Source of the DNA: CANKHA01 sp963731585
GTDB taxonomy: Bacteria > Pseudomonadota > Alphaproteobacteria > Rhizobiales > Xanthobacteraceae
Reading direction: 5' to 3'
DNA length: 64,000 bases
NCBI GenBank assembly: GCA_963731585.1
Contig: CAVSWC010000003.1
Span: 1-64,000, forward strand
Shown here: in pieces, positions 30,199 through 41,498 of the stretch
How the letters are laid out: every line of letters starts with the position of its first letter
Numbering within the stretch: position 1 is the stretch's first letter
Notes under the pieces: generated by a model
Database searches by the model: none
What the model was told of the DNA's origin: nothing
Seen by the model: the letters and a program-made list of their open reading frames with translations, nothing else
Program-made: the position numbers and the translations under genes

Positions 30199-31407
30199 CT
30201 ATTTCAGGTTGCCGCAGAAGCGCTGGATGCGGCGGCAGGCTTCTTCCAGGTCTTCGGTCTTGGTGGCGTAGGAAATGCGGAACGCCGGCCCGAGCCCGAA
30301 GGCCGAGCCATGCACCACCGCGACGCCTTCGGCTTCCAGCAGCTCGGTGACGAAGTCCTCGTCATTCGCGAGCTGTCTTGCCCGACGGCGCGGTCTTGCC
30401 GATCGTGTCCGCGCAGGACGGATAGACGTAGAACGCGCCCTCCGGCTTCGGGCATTTGATGCCCTTCGCCTGGTTCAGCATCGACACCACGAGATCGCGG
30501 CGCTCCTTGAAGATCTTGTTGTGCTTCGGGATGAAGTCCTGCGGCCCGTCGAGCGCCTCCACCGCCGCCCATTGCGACACCGCCGTCGGGATTGGAGGTC
30601 GATTGCGACTGGATCATCGCCATCGCCTTGATCAGCGGCTCCGGCCCGCCGGCATAGCCGATGCGCCAGCCGGTCATGCAATAGGCCTTCGACACGCCGT
30701 TGATGGTCAGCGTGCGCTCGTAGAGCTTCGGCTCGATCTGCGCCGGCGTGAAATATTCGAAGTCGTCATAGACGAGATGCTCATACATGTCGTCGGTCAT
30801 CACCCAGACATGCGGATGCTGCAGCAGCACATCGGTCAGCGCCTTCAGCTCCGCGCGGGTATAGGCCGCGCCGGTCGGGTTCGACGGCGAGTTCAACAGG
30901 AGCCACTTGGTGTTCGGCGTGATCGCCTTTTCCAGCGCCGCCGCGTCGAGCTTGTAGCCGGACTCCACGGTCGTCTTGACCTCGACCGGCTCGCCGCCGG
31001 CGAGCAGCACCATGTCCGGATAGCTCACCCAATAGGGCGCCGGAATGATCACCTCGTCGCCCGGGTTCAGCGTCGCCATGAAGCGCGTTGTAGAGCACCT
31101 GCTTGCCGCCGGTGCCGACGATGATCTGCGACGGCTTGTAGTCGAGGCCGTTCTCGCGCTTGAACTTGCGGATGATCGCCGCCTTCAGCTCCGGAATGCC
31201 GTCGACCGCCGTGTATTTCGACGCACGGCCGCTCTCGATCGCCTTGACCGCGGCCTGCTTGATGTTGTCCGGCGTGTCGAAGTCCGGCTCACCCACGCCC
31301 AGGCCGATCACGTTGCGGCCGGCGGCCTTCAGCACGCGCGCTTTATCCGTCACCGCGATGGTGGCGGAGGGTTTGACGCGCTTGAGCGAGTCCGCGAGGA
31401 AAGCCAT
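30199..31407 (-). CDS. PLP-dependent aspartate-type aminotransferase, frame broken
   Basis: Fold-type I, class Ib aspartate aminotransferase. N-terminus MAFLADSLKRVKPSATIAVT; then NVIGLGVGEPDFDTP, KYTAVDGIPELKAAI, IPAPYWVSYPDMVLLAGGEP, LNSPSNPTGAAYTRAEL and the PLP lysine in LTINGVSKAYCMTGWRIGYA. The C-terminal part (GAFYVYPSCADTIGKTAP and a final RFCGNLK) is in another frame. Frame changes near 31085, 30592 and 30375. Start at 31407 with GGAGCAGACC upstream. Expected length is 400. It probably makes aspartate or glutamate and may accept prephenate or aromatic substrates, as some relatives do. Confidence 0.9.
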
Positions 31408-31743
31408 AGGTCTGCTCCGGAATTGCACGCCGTTCCTAACGGCCCAACACGGCGGCAGCAAGCCGCAAAAGCGCGGCCGGACAGGATTATTCGCAGGTGT
31501 GGCCCGCTGGAGGACAGCCGTGGCAACCGTCCCTAAGTCGGCGCGTGGCCGGACCTTGCCGGTGGAGGCGGCATGAGCGGACGTGTCGGGCTGGTGCGAG
31601 CGTTCAAATGCTCGTGACACTCACAGCGCGGCGGCTACGTCGATACCACTGCGCTCCGCCAACCGGCGCCGGACGCTTTGGCTTTTTCCGCCCGCACGCT
31701 AAGATGAGAGCCGTGTCGCGTGGGGCGGCAGCGTGAGAAAACT
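31408..31743. other. Intergenic region between divergent genes
   Basis: 336 bp between the aminotransferase and the dioxygenase, which are divergently transcribed. Promoters for both must lie here, but I see no strong -35/-10 pair, repeat or small gene that I can support. Confidence 0.4.
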
Positions 31744-32570
31744 ATGCAACTGAGCCCCGAACAGATCCGCGCCTTCGACGAGCAGGGCTTTGTCTTCTTC
31801 CCGAACTGCTTCTCCGAGGAAGAAGTCGCGCTGCTGCGCGACGAAGCCGACAGCATTCTCAAGCTCGACCGGCAGGAAATCTGGCGCGAGAAGACCGGCG
31901 CGCCGCGCACCGCTTTTGCCGCGCATACCTACAGCGAGGTCTTCGGCCTGCTGGCGCAGCATCCGCGCCTGGTCGAGCCGCTGCAGCAGCTGTTCGGCGA
32001 GGACGTCTACGTCCATCAGTTCAAGCTCAACGCCAAGGCGGCATTCGAAGGCGACGTTTGGCAATGGCACCAGGACTACGGCACCTGGGCGCGCGACGAC
32101 GGCATGCCGCGAACCGCGCGCGATGAACATCGCGGTCTTCCTCGACGAGGTGCTGCCGATCAACGGCCCGCTGATGTTCATCCCGAAGAGCCACAAGCAC
32201 GGCACGCTCGCCGCCGGTCACGACACAGCAACGACGTCCTATCCGCTGTGGACGCTCGACAACGACACGGTGACGCGGCTGGCCGCCGAGGCGGCGGCAG
32301 CCGCGCGGCCTCGGCATCGTCGCGCCGACCGGCAAGCCGGGCTCGGTGCTGATGTTCCACGGCAATCTGGTGCATGCTTCGCCGCCCAACATCACGCCCT
32401 ATCCGCGCAAGATCGTCTATCTCACGCTCTGCGCGGTCTCCAACCACATCACCAAATTCACCCGCGCCGAATGGATCGCGCACCGCGACTTCACGCCGAT
32501 CGAGCCGGTGAACGACGACGCGCTGCTCGCGTGCGCCCGTGCGCCGCATCGCGGCGGAATGATCTTCTAA
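31744..32570 (+). CDS. Phytanoyl-CoA dioxygenase (PhyH)-family Fe(II)/2-oxoglutarate enzyme, frame broken
   Basis: Non-haem iron hydroxylase. Start LSPEQIRAFDEQGFVFFPNC; the iron facial triad is WQWHQDYGTW (His-x-Asp) and a distal His in LMFHGNLVHASPPN; the 2-oxoglutarate Arg is likely in NITPYPRKIVYLT. The central segment MNIAVFLDEVLPINGPLMFI with IPKSHKHG is typical of EctD/PhyH-type proteins. Frame changes near 32115 and 32305. About 275 residues. EctD-type ectoine hydroxylation is possible, but no ectoine genes are near, so the substrate is left open. Confidence 0.85.
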
Positions 32571-32721
32571 GCGACACGTTCGCCGCGAAATATTTGTCTC
32601 AAATGCTCCGCAGCTGCGAAGCACTCGTCGCTCTATTGCCGGGATGTGTCATAGTCGCCTTGCAATCGCCTGACTTGATTTGCTCAATCGAGTCGACGAG
32701 TTCATGCGCCGGGCGAGGACG

Positions 32722-33366
32722 ATGTACACGCTCTATTCCATGCAGCGGTCGGGCAACAGCTACAAGGTGCGGCTCGCGCTGGCGCAGCTCGGCATTCCGC
32801 TATCGCCTGCATCGAGGTCGACATTCTCAAGGGCGAGAGCCGCACGCCCGAATTCCTCGCGATGAATCCGAACGGCCAGGTGCCGCTGCTCGAGGTCGCG
32901 CCCGGCCGCTACCTCGCCGAAGTCGAACGCGATCCTCTGGTACGTCGCCGGCCGGCACGCCGCTCGCGCCCGAGGACCGCGATCGACCGCGCCGAGACGC
33001 TGCAATGGATGTTCTTCGAGCAGCACAGCCTCGAGCCGAATATCGGCGCCGCCTGTTTCTGGCTGGCGCTGGTGAAGGGCGGACGCGAACTGCAGCAGCA
33101 CGCGCTCGAGGACTGGATGGAGGAAGGCTATCGCGCGCTCGGCGTGATGGAGAAGCATCTCAAGCAGCAGCCGTTCTTCGTCGACCGACCGCTACACCGT
33201 CGCCGACATCGCGCTCTATGCCTATACGCATCTTGCCGACGCAATGCGATTTCGACCTGACCACCTTCCCGCAGGTGCGCGCCTGGCTCGATCGCGTCGC
33301 CGCCGAACCCGGCCATGTCGCGATGGACTGGCAGCCTTCCGAAGGGTCGCGGCGATGCGCGGCTGA
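32722..33366 (+). CDS. Glutathione S-transferase family protein, frame broken
   Basis: N-terminal thioredoxin fold: MYTLYSMQRSGNSYKVRLAL, then EFLAMNPNGQVPLLEV with the cis-Pro, and after frame changes an ESNAILWYVA-type segment. The C-terminal helical domain includes LQWMFFEQHSLEPNIGAACF, WMEEGYRALGVMEKHLKQQP and VADIALYAYTHLAD-like sequence, with the N-capping box S/T-x-x-D as VADI. The frame is broken at five or more points (about 32805, 32825, 32930, 32980, 33188, 33240), nearly all apparent one-base insertions. Start at 32722 (GCGAGGAC upstream). About 210 residues. Confidence 0.82.
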
Positions 33367-33509
33367 ATGGCTGCCGAGTCGCGCGAACGCTCATCCGGTC
33401 GCCCGCGTTAACCTTTCATTTACCGGCGCCACCAAATCGCCACTGTTCGCCAATCGCTTCGCCGCAGTGTGGCCGGGTGCCCGCCCGCATTTCGCACCAA
33501 GTTGATGTC

Positions 33510-33691
33510 ATGTCAGCCGATTCGCCCGAGCCACGCGACGCGTCAGGACTTAAGAACAGGCGGATTCGGCCCGCCTTCGGGCTATCACGCGACGAAGGCG
33601 CCAACGGACTGCGCTCTCGCTGGCCGCCGGGCTTGCGCTCGCTATCTGCACGATGATTGCCGTCACCATCGTGTCGATCGGAATCGCATAG
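33510..33691 (+). CDS. Small single-pass membrane protein (frame change; tentative)
   Basis: The reading starts MSADSPEPRDASGLKNRRIR and after a change of frame near 33600 ends in a hydrophobic helix, LSLAAGLALAICTMIAVTIV, with a stop at 33689-33691. About 60 residues. The rest of 33367-33835 shows no gene. The ribosome site is weak, so this is a low-certainty call based on the clean membrane helix with a positively charged N-side. Confidence 0.35.
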
Positions 33692-33835
33692 GCGGAAATT
33701 CTCGTCGCACCCCAGAGCGGCGACGGCAGTCTCGCGGTGCTCTGCTGCAGCATCATCATCGGCGCCGCGGAACCCGCCAGACGGCCAATCCGTTATGCTC
33801 CCGCATATGACGCCGATCCTACAACGGGCCCCCTG

Positions 33836-34967
33836 ATGATCCGCGCCAGCCTGTACGCCATCGTTGCAAGCGCGGCCTGTGCTGCGGGTGCCTGCGCCGC
33901 GACGCAGACCGTTCCCTCCTCCGCCGGGCCGATCCAGGTCGAGACCGTGGTCGAGCGGTCTGCAGCATCCCTGGGCGCTCGCCTTCCTGCCCGACGGCCG
34001 CATGCTGGTGACCGAACGGCCTGGGCGCATGCGCGTGGTCACGCCCGACGGCAAGCTGTCACCGCCGGTCGCCGGCTTGCCGAAAGTGTTCGCGCGCGGC
34101 CAGGGCGGGTTGCTCGACGTCGCAGTCGACCGGGGATTTTCGCAGAACCGCACCATCTATTTCTGCTACGCCGAGCCATCCGGCTCCGGCGCGCTCACGG
34201 CGTTGGCCCGCGCACGGCTGGCGCGAAGAGCCTTATGTCGAACGACCTGCGTGTCATTTTCCGCCAGGAAGGCCCGCTCTCGACCGGCAATCATTTCGGC
34301 TGCCGCATCGTGCAGATGCCGGACAACAATCTCTTTCTCACCATGGGCGACCATTTCACCCAGCGCGACGAAGCGCAGAATCTTTCCAACCATATCGGCA
34401 AGATCGTCCGCATCGCGCCCGACGGTTCGGTGCCGAAAGACAATCCGTTCACCGAGCGCACGAGGCGCCAAGCCGGAAATCTGGAGCTACGGCCACCGCA
34501 ACTCGCAAGGCGCGGCGCTTAATCCATCCTCGGGAAAATTATGGATGCATGAACACGGGCCGCGCGGCGGCGATGAGATCAACATCCCGCAGGCCGGCAA
34601 AAATTACGGCTGGCCGGTGATCGGTTTCGGCATCGACTATAGCGGCGCGAAAATCCATGAGGGCACGAACAAGGCGGGCATGGAACAGCCGATCCGGCAA
34701 TGGACGCCCGTCATCGCCCCCTCGGGCATGGCCTTTTATACCGCCGACCGGTTCCTGCAATGGAAGAACAATCTGTTCATCGGCGGACTGGTTTCGCAGG
34801 CCCTGGTGCGCCTCGAGCTCGACGGCGAAAAAGTGACAAAAGAAGAGCGCCTGTTGCAGGACCTGCGCCAGCGCATCCGCGACGTGCGCGCCGGCCCGGA
34901 CGGCGCATTGTGGCTGCTCACCGACAGCGCAAATGGCCGGTTGCTGCGGCTGACCCCTGGGCAGTGA
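33836..34967 (+). CDS. PQQ-dependent soluble aldose/sorbosone dehydrogenase-like protein, frame broken
   Basis: Six-bladed beta-propeller sugar dehydrogenase of the GSDH/L-sorbosone type, exported. Signal peptide MIRASLYAIVASAACAAGAC. Motifs: HPWALAFLPDGRMLVTERPG, a QGGLLDVAVDRGFSQNRTIY blade, STGNHFGCRIVQMPDNNLFL, GKIVRIAPDGSVPKDNPF, IWSYGHRNSQGAALNPSSGK, LWMHEHGPRGGDEINIPQAG (catalytic His-type region) and NYGWPVIGFGIDY. Frame changes near 33962, 34215 and 34465. About 370 residues. It likely oxidises an aldose in the periplasm and passes electrons to the respiratory chain. Confidence 0.85.
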
Positions 34968-35075
34968 CAATCATTGCAGATGGCGAAAGACGAAAAGCCG
35001 CAAGGCCGCTGCGACGGTTGATTCCTCACGTCGGTGCGGTACAACCGCGGCCCAAACCATGGACACGGCCGCCAC

Positions 35076-35581
35076 GTGACAACCTCCCGCTTTTGCAAAT
35101 CCATCTTTGCGTTATGCATGGTCGCAGGCGCTGCTTTTGCTGAACCCGGACACGCCCACGATTATCGGATCGGCTCTCTGCGGATCGATCACCCCTGGGC
35201 GACCGCCACGCCGCACGGCGCCAAGGTCGGCGCCGGCTATATCACGATCATCAATGACGGTTCGCAGGCCGACCGCTTGATTGCCGTCACCAGCCCGGCC
35301 GCGCGCAAGGTCACCATCCACAACTCGGTGACGGAAGGCAACGTCGTGAAGATGCGCGCGCTCGACAAAGGCCTTGAAATCAAGCCGGGCGAGACCGTCG
35401 AAATGAAACCAAATGGCACGCATGTCATGTTCGAAAACTTGCGAGCGCCCCTGCTCGAAGCCGGACGCGTGCAGAGCCACGCTCATTTTCGAGAAGAGCC
35501 GGCAGCATCGATGTGGACTTCACCATCGAGCCGTTGGGAACGAAGACGCCGTCGCCCGTCCCGTCCGCGCATAAACATTGA
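35076..35581 (+). CDS. PCu(A)C-type periplasmic copper chaperone (one frameshift)
   Basis: Delivers Cu(I) to cytochrome oxidase. GTG start at 35076, then signal peptide TTSRFCKSIFALCMVAGAAF. The mature part has HPWATATPHGAKVGAGYITI, and the copper-binding pattern H-x10-M-x21-H-x-M can be read in VTIHNSVTEGNVVKMRAL and KPNGTHVMFENLRAPL. The frame changes near 35485; the correct C-terminus ends PSPVPSAHKH with a His-rich tail. About 165 residues. It converges on the CopC-CopD gene at 35596. Confidence 0.85.
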
Positions 35582-35595
35582 GCGATCCGCAGATA

Positions 35596-37208
35596 TCACC
35601 GGCGGACGAGGATATCGTCCTCCACCGATACTTTCTGAAAATCGTCGATCAGGATTTCAACGCGCAGCCGCCAGCGGCCGGCGGTCGGCAGCACCACGTC
35701 GTCGACACGCCAGCGGTTATCGCCGATGCCCACCGCCTCGCGGCGCAGCGGCTCAATTCCACTCGCCGGCTGAGAGAAAACCAGCGTCACGCCTTTCGGC
35801 GCCATCGGCTGATAGTTCCCGTCACGGATCATGATCTCACCGGCAGAGCGGCCGACGCGGCCCGGCGTCAGCGTGAGATCGGCCATCACGGTGCCGGAAT
35901 GGAAATGGATAAATTCCGTTTGCTCCTCTGCCACGATCGAGCGCGGCGGCGGCGTGAAGCGCCAGCCGGCGGCCAAGGCGAAGATCAGCAGCGCTAGACC
36001 GATTTCTGCGGCGATGGATCGACGAAGACGCAGGCGTTCGGCAACGTCGCCCGCTTCCATTTTCCGCGTGAGCCAAAAGCGGTTGGCGGCGGCAAGCGCC
36101 AGCAAGCCCAAGACCGCCGCAAGCTTCATCGACAGGATCAGGCCGTAGTTCGTCGTCCATAGCGCCTGCACGCGCGCCAGCTGGATGACAGCGAGGATGG
36201 TCCCGGATGCAAGCAACGCCGCAAGAACCAAAGGGATAATGAGGGTGAAACGGCGCAGTGCCGCGGAGGCAGACGCGGAATCGCCGCGCAGCAGCACCGC
36301 CAGCGGCCAGAGCGACCCGATCCAGAGCGCCACCGCTACGGCATGCAGCCAGACCGACGGACGCGTAAGCCATTGCGGCGCGGCCGCCGCCGCATGACCG
36401 CTCGCCGCCAGGGCGAAACCGGCGGCGGCGAGCGCGGCCAGCGCCAGCATCTGCACACCGCGCGCAGGAGCAAGGAAAGCCACGCCGCCGCCAATGCCAG
36501 GAAGGCCAGAAGCGCGCTGATGCCGTAGGAGGTGCTGAAACCGGTTTGCCAGACATTCGCCTGGCCGAGCGCTGGCAGTGGTAGTTCCAGCGCGTCGAGC
36601 CCTTGCAGCCCGACTGAAAGCGAGGCCGCGAGCAGTCCGGCAGCGCATAAAGCGCCTAATGACTTTTCCGTGCGTCCGGGCAACGGCCGCGGGGCCGCGA
36701 ACCAGTTTGCGAACACGGCGCCGCCAAGGCCAAGGAATAGCGCAACGAATATCACAATCCGCGCCAGCCAGATCGTGGTGTTCAGCAACGGATCGGACTT
36801 GGCTTCGCGTATGGGCGTGGTCGCGTCGGGCTGGCCGACGGAAAAGATCAGCGTGCCGCCGACCGGATGGCCGTCGGATGACACCACGCGCCAGCTCAGG
36901 GCATGCGTGCCCTGATCAAGCGTGCCCGGCGGCCGCACGATCACGGCCATATTGTGCTGCACGACTTCGGTGAGTGGCGTCGCCTTCCCAAGCCGGTCTA
37001 TCAGCTGCAGCCGCAGCGGCGCGACCGGCTCGTTGAAGATCAGAATGAACCGCTCCGGCGACTCCCGCAGCACCGCGCCGTCTTGCGGCTGGGATGAAAT
37101 GAGCGAGGCATGCGCCAGCGCTGTTTGCGCCGGCGCAAGCCCAATCAGCACGGTCACGGCGAGGGCGAATAACCGCGCCATAGCCAGCCGCGTTTTCGCC
37201 GGCTTCAT
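35596..37208 (-). CDS. CopC-CopD fusion copper-resistance/uptake protein (one frameshift)
   Basis: N-terminus: signal peptide ending ALAHASL, whose first mature residue is a copper-binding His (AHASLISSQP); a CopC beta-sandwich with LRESPERFILIFNEPVAPLR and SWRVVSSDGHPVGGTLIFSV (Asp and His ligands). Then about eight membrane helices of CopD (WLARIVIFVALFLGLGGAVF, LWIGSLWPLAVLL, TNYGLILSMKLAAVLGLLAL) and a C-terminal extracytoplasmic domain. Frame change near 36445. About 535 residues. Its start overlaps the YcnI-like stop (ATGA), showing translational coupling. It moves or binds copper across the inner membrane. Confidence 0.88.
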
Positions 37209-37723
37209 CTCTTCGGCAAGATCATCAATTCCGCAGCCGGAAACTGGTAGTCGTCGAGTTTCTTGCCCTCGGCGGGAATTTCAATCCAGCGTTCGACGCC
37301 TTTCTCGCATTCCGCCACGATCGGGAAATAGATCGGCTTGCCGGGGGGCAAGTCGCCGGCGAGGCCGGCACGGAAGACAAATTCGTCGTAGTTATCATCC
37401 GGCAATCTTCCGCCGGACCAGCTCAGCTCCACGACGCCTTCGCTCACGTTATTTCCGTGCCCGGCATCGTAGCTCTTGGCGTATTTCCCTCTCTTGGTCT
37501 CGATGGTCCAGCCCGGCTTTGGCATGGGCTTCACATTGAAGACGCCTTCCGGAATCCTGACGCGGATGGCGACGGTGGGACTGCCCTCGCACCCATGCGG
37601 CACCCGCAGCACGGCTTTGTACGTGGTGCCCGCAGGCGCCTGCCGCGTTTCAAGAGTGATGTGGGCAAAGCAGGCGGTATTGTAAAGCGCGCAAATTGCT
37701 CCGAGAAGAAACGAACGGATCAT
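37205..37723 (-). CDS. YcnI-like DUF1775 periplasmic copper-binding protein
   Basis: 172 residues, intact. Signal peptide MIRSFLLGAICALYNTACFA; the mature protein begins with His (AHITLETRQAPAGTTYKAVL), which in YcnI binds Cu(II) by its N-terminal histidine. Core: RVPHGCEGSPTVAIRVRIPE, a GWTIETKRGKY strand and LPPGKPIYFPIVAECEKGVE with WIEIPAEG. The start at 37723 is preceded by GGAGATCG. Operon with the CopC-CopD gene (overlap) and, upstream, the DUF2946 gene. Confidence 0.9.
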   Translation of the reverse strand: MIRSFLLGAICALYNTACFAHITLETRQAPAGTTYKAVLRVPHGCEGSPTVAIRVRIPEGVFNVKPMPKPGWTIETKRGKYAKSYDAGHGNNVSEGVVELSWSGGRLPDDNYDEFVFRAGLAGDLPPGKPIYFPIVAECEKGVERWIEIPAEGKKLDDYQFPAAELMILPKR

Positions 37724-37792
37724 GACGATCTCCGCTATTCGCAAATGAACGGGCAAGCGCACGCTCGGCGTGGCTCGCAGGCGACATCAGGT

Positions 37793-38176
37793 TCAGTCGA
37801 AATGCGGCGGGGCGCGGGAGGCGCCGCGCGGCGGCGGCCTTACGACGGAGATTCTCGCAGACAAAAACGAATAAGCCGATGCGGTGATCGCGACCGGAAC
37901 CGAGATCGCTGGACCTGTAGCCGGCAAAAGCGCCGCGCCGGAAGCCGGAAGCCAGCAGAAATTGCAGCGCGCAAGCACGTCGTCGCTGTCAGCGGGGTTT
38001 TGATCACCGTTGCCATGGCAAAGCACGAGCTGCGGGCCGACGGCGGCCGTGATCCCGGCCGCTTGCACCAACAGCGTTTGCAGCACGAGGGAATAGCAAA
38101 GCCCCGCGAGCAAAATAAAGCGCAGCCAACGCATGCGACGGCTTGCCACCATCAAAAAGCCTCCGGCCGCAGCCAT
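37793..38176 (-). CDS. DUF2946-family membrane-anchored protein
   Basis: 127 residues or slightly fewer, depending on start (38176 or 38152). One N-terminal membrane helix (FILLAGLCYSLVLQTLLVQA), then CHGNGDQNPADSDDVLARCN with FCWLPASGAALLPATG, a conserved C-x-x-C-type block of this family, and a hydrophobic second segment (GPAISVPVAITASAYSFLSA) with a charged tail RPPPRGASRAPPHFD. DUF2946 genes often lie beside YcnI and CopC genes, as here; a role in copper handling is inferred from that context. Confidence 0.78.
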   Translation of the reverse strand: MAAAGGFLMVASRRMRWLRFILLAGLCYSLVLQTLLVQAAGITAAVGPQLVLCHGNGDQNPADSDDVLARCNFCWLPASGAALLPATGPAISVPVAITASAYSFLSARISVVRPPPRGASRAPPHFD

Positions 38177-38331
38177 TCTAGCACCTGCTTGCAGGATGAC
38201 AAAAGGACGCTCGACAATCCTGCCAAGGATCGTCCGCCGCCGTTATGAATAGACAGGCTACGGTGAACCGGCAGCCACTTCCAGCGTTGATGAATTGAAC
38301 AGCTCAAATCCTGCCCGTAAAGGAAAAACTC

Positions 38332-39105
38332 ATGCCGTCTCTCGCGATCCGACCAATCGTGGCTACGCTCGTACTGGCAGGTTCGCTGTTGTGCGGCTCG
38401 GTCATCGCGCAAGAGCAACCACAGCAACCGGCGCCACCCAAGCCATACAAGAAAGTGGCGGTAAGCATGTCGGCGCCAATCAACGATCCGAGTTTCGAAA
38501 CCTTCCGCAAGCAGCTCGCCGATATCGCCGAGCGGAAGGACCGCAAGGCGCTCGGCGCGCTGATCGTGTCCGAAGGATTTTTCTGGGAACGGGAGAGCGG
38601 CAACGGCGCCGATGAGAAAAAATCCGGCGTCGATAATTTCGCCACCGCCATCGGACTGGATGCTGCCGACGAGTTCGGCTGGGAATTTCTCGCCGACTAC
38701 GCGGCCGAGCCGACGGCCGCCCCGGTTGGCGACCGCCAAAACATGATCTGCGCTCCCGCGCAACCCGATTTTAGCGAGGATGAATTTATCGACGTGGTGC
38801 AAGCCACCGAAACCAATCCGATCGAATGGGGCTATCCGACGAGGGACGGCATCGAGGCACGTGAAACCGCCAAGCCTGATTCCAAACTGGTGGAAAAGCT
38901 CGGCATGCATTTGATCCGCGTGGTGTTCGACGATGTGGCGCCGGATTCTGCCGAGCCCATGCTCCGCATCGTCACGTCCTCCGGTCAGCTTGCCTTCATT
39001 CCAGCCGATGCGCTGTCGCCGCTCGGCATCGACCAGCTCTGCTACATCAAGCAGAACGGCGGCTGGAAGATAATAGGTTATGTCGGCGAAGGCGCGCCGC
39101 AATAG
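38332..39105 (+). CDS. Exported hypothetical protein with C-terminal SH3-like segment
   Basis: 257 residues, intact. Signal peptide IRPIVATLVLAGSLLCGSVI (cleavage near IAQEQ), a Pro/Gln linker, then a helical domain (NDPSFETFRKQLADIAERKD with GALIVSEGFFWERESGNG) and a C-terminal part containing ITVTSSGQLAFIPADAL-like sequence and GGWKIIGYVGEGAPQ, which looks like an SH3-type strand arrangement. The family is common in rhizobia but has no known function. Start has AAGGA upstream. Confidence 0.72.
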   Translation: MPSLAIRPIVATLVLAGSLLCGSVIAQEQPQQPAPPKPYKKVAVSMSAPINDPSFETFRKQLADIAERKDRKALGALIVSEGFFWERESGNGADEKKSGVDNFATAIGLDAADEFGWEFLADYAAEPTAAPVGDRQNMICAPAQPDFSEDEFIDVVQATETNPIEWGYPTRDGIEARETAKPDSKLVEKLGMHLIRVVFDDVAPDSAEPMLRIVTSSGQLAFIPADALSPLGIDQLCYIKQNGGWKIIGYVGEGAPQ

Positions 39106-39144
39106 CCGTAGCAAAAAGGAAACGTCATTCCGGGCGCATGCGCC

Positions 39145-39405
39145 TCAGCCGTGCCGCAGCTTGAGCAGGATGATCGGGACGACCAGGACCAGCGTCACCA
39201 CATTGGAACCGATGATCGGCCAACTCCCCAGTAAAATCCCGTAACACAGCCACAGCACCAGCCCGACGCCGAAGACCGAATAGGTCAACAGCGAAATCGC
39301 GGCGGTATCGCGCGTGCGTAGAATTTGGAAGGCCTGCGGCAGCCAGCAGATCGTGGTGAGGGTTGCCGCACCAGCACCGACAAGATTGACGATAACGGGA
39401 TCCAT
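39145..39405 (-). CDS. SemiSWEET sugar transporter
   Basis: 86 residues, intact. A single three-helix bundle: IVNLVGAGAATLTTICWLPQ, then AISLLTYSVFGVGLVLWLCY and SNVVTLVLVVPIILLKLRHG. The PQ motif in CWLPQAFQ and the following basic RTRDT are typical of SemiSWEETs, which work as dimers to pass mono- or disaccharides. The substrate is unknown. Confidence 0.88.
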   Translation of the reverse strand: MDPVIVNLVGAGAATLTTICWLPQAFQILRTRDTAAISLLTYSVFGVGLVLWLCYGILLGSWPIIGSNVVTLVLVVPIILLKLRHG

Positions 39406-39486
39406 GCCGCGCCTTTGCCATTGTCACGCCGATCCAGCTGTTCAACGCGCTAAACCACCGATTCGCAACGGCATTTGCGCCGTTCT

Positions 39487-41364
<1,878 letters not shown>

Positions 41365-41498
41365 AACAAGTCATGGGACTGGTTTCCGTCGGCCGAGGCC
41401 GAACTGGTAATTTAATACCACTACCGCGCCCGTTCGCAGGGCTTTTTTAAGCATTCTACCCGCCATACTGGGATTTCCGCGGTCGGAACAATCTCCGC

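Noticed and set aside
31497..31736. A 79-codon frame before the dioxygenase gene
   Set aside because: Arginine/alanine-rich with no ribosome site and no domain; it is typical of non-coding GC-rich sequence.
31744..32570. Calling the dioxygenase an ectoine hydroxylase
   Set aside because: No ectABC genes are nearby and the motif is shared by many PhyH-family enzymes.
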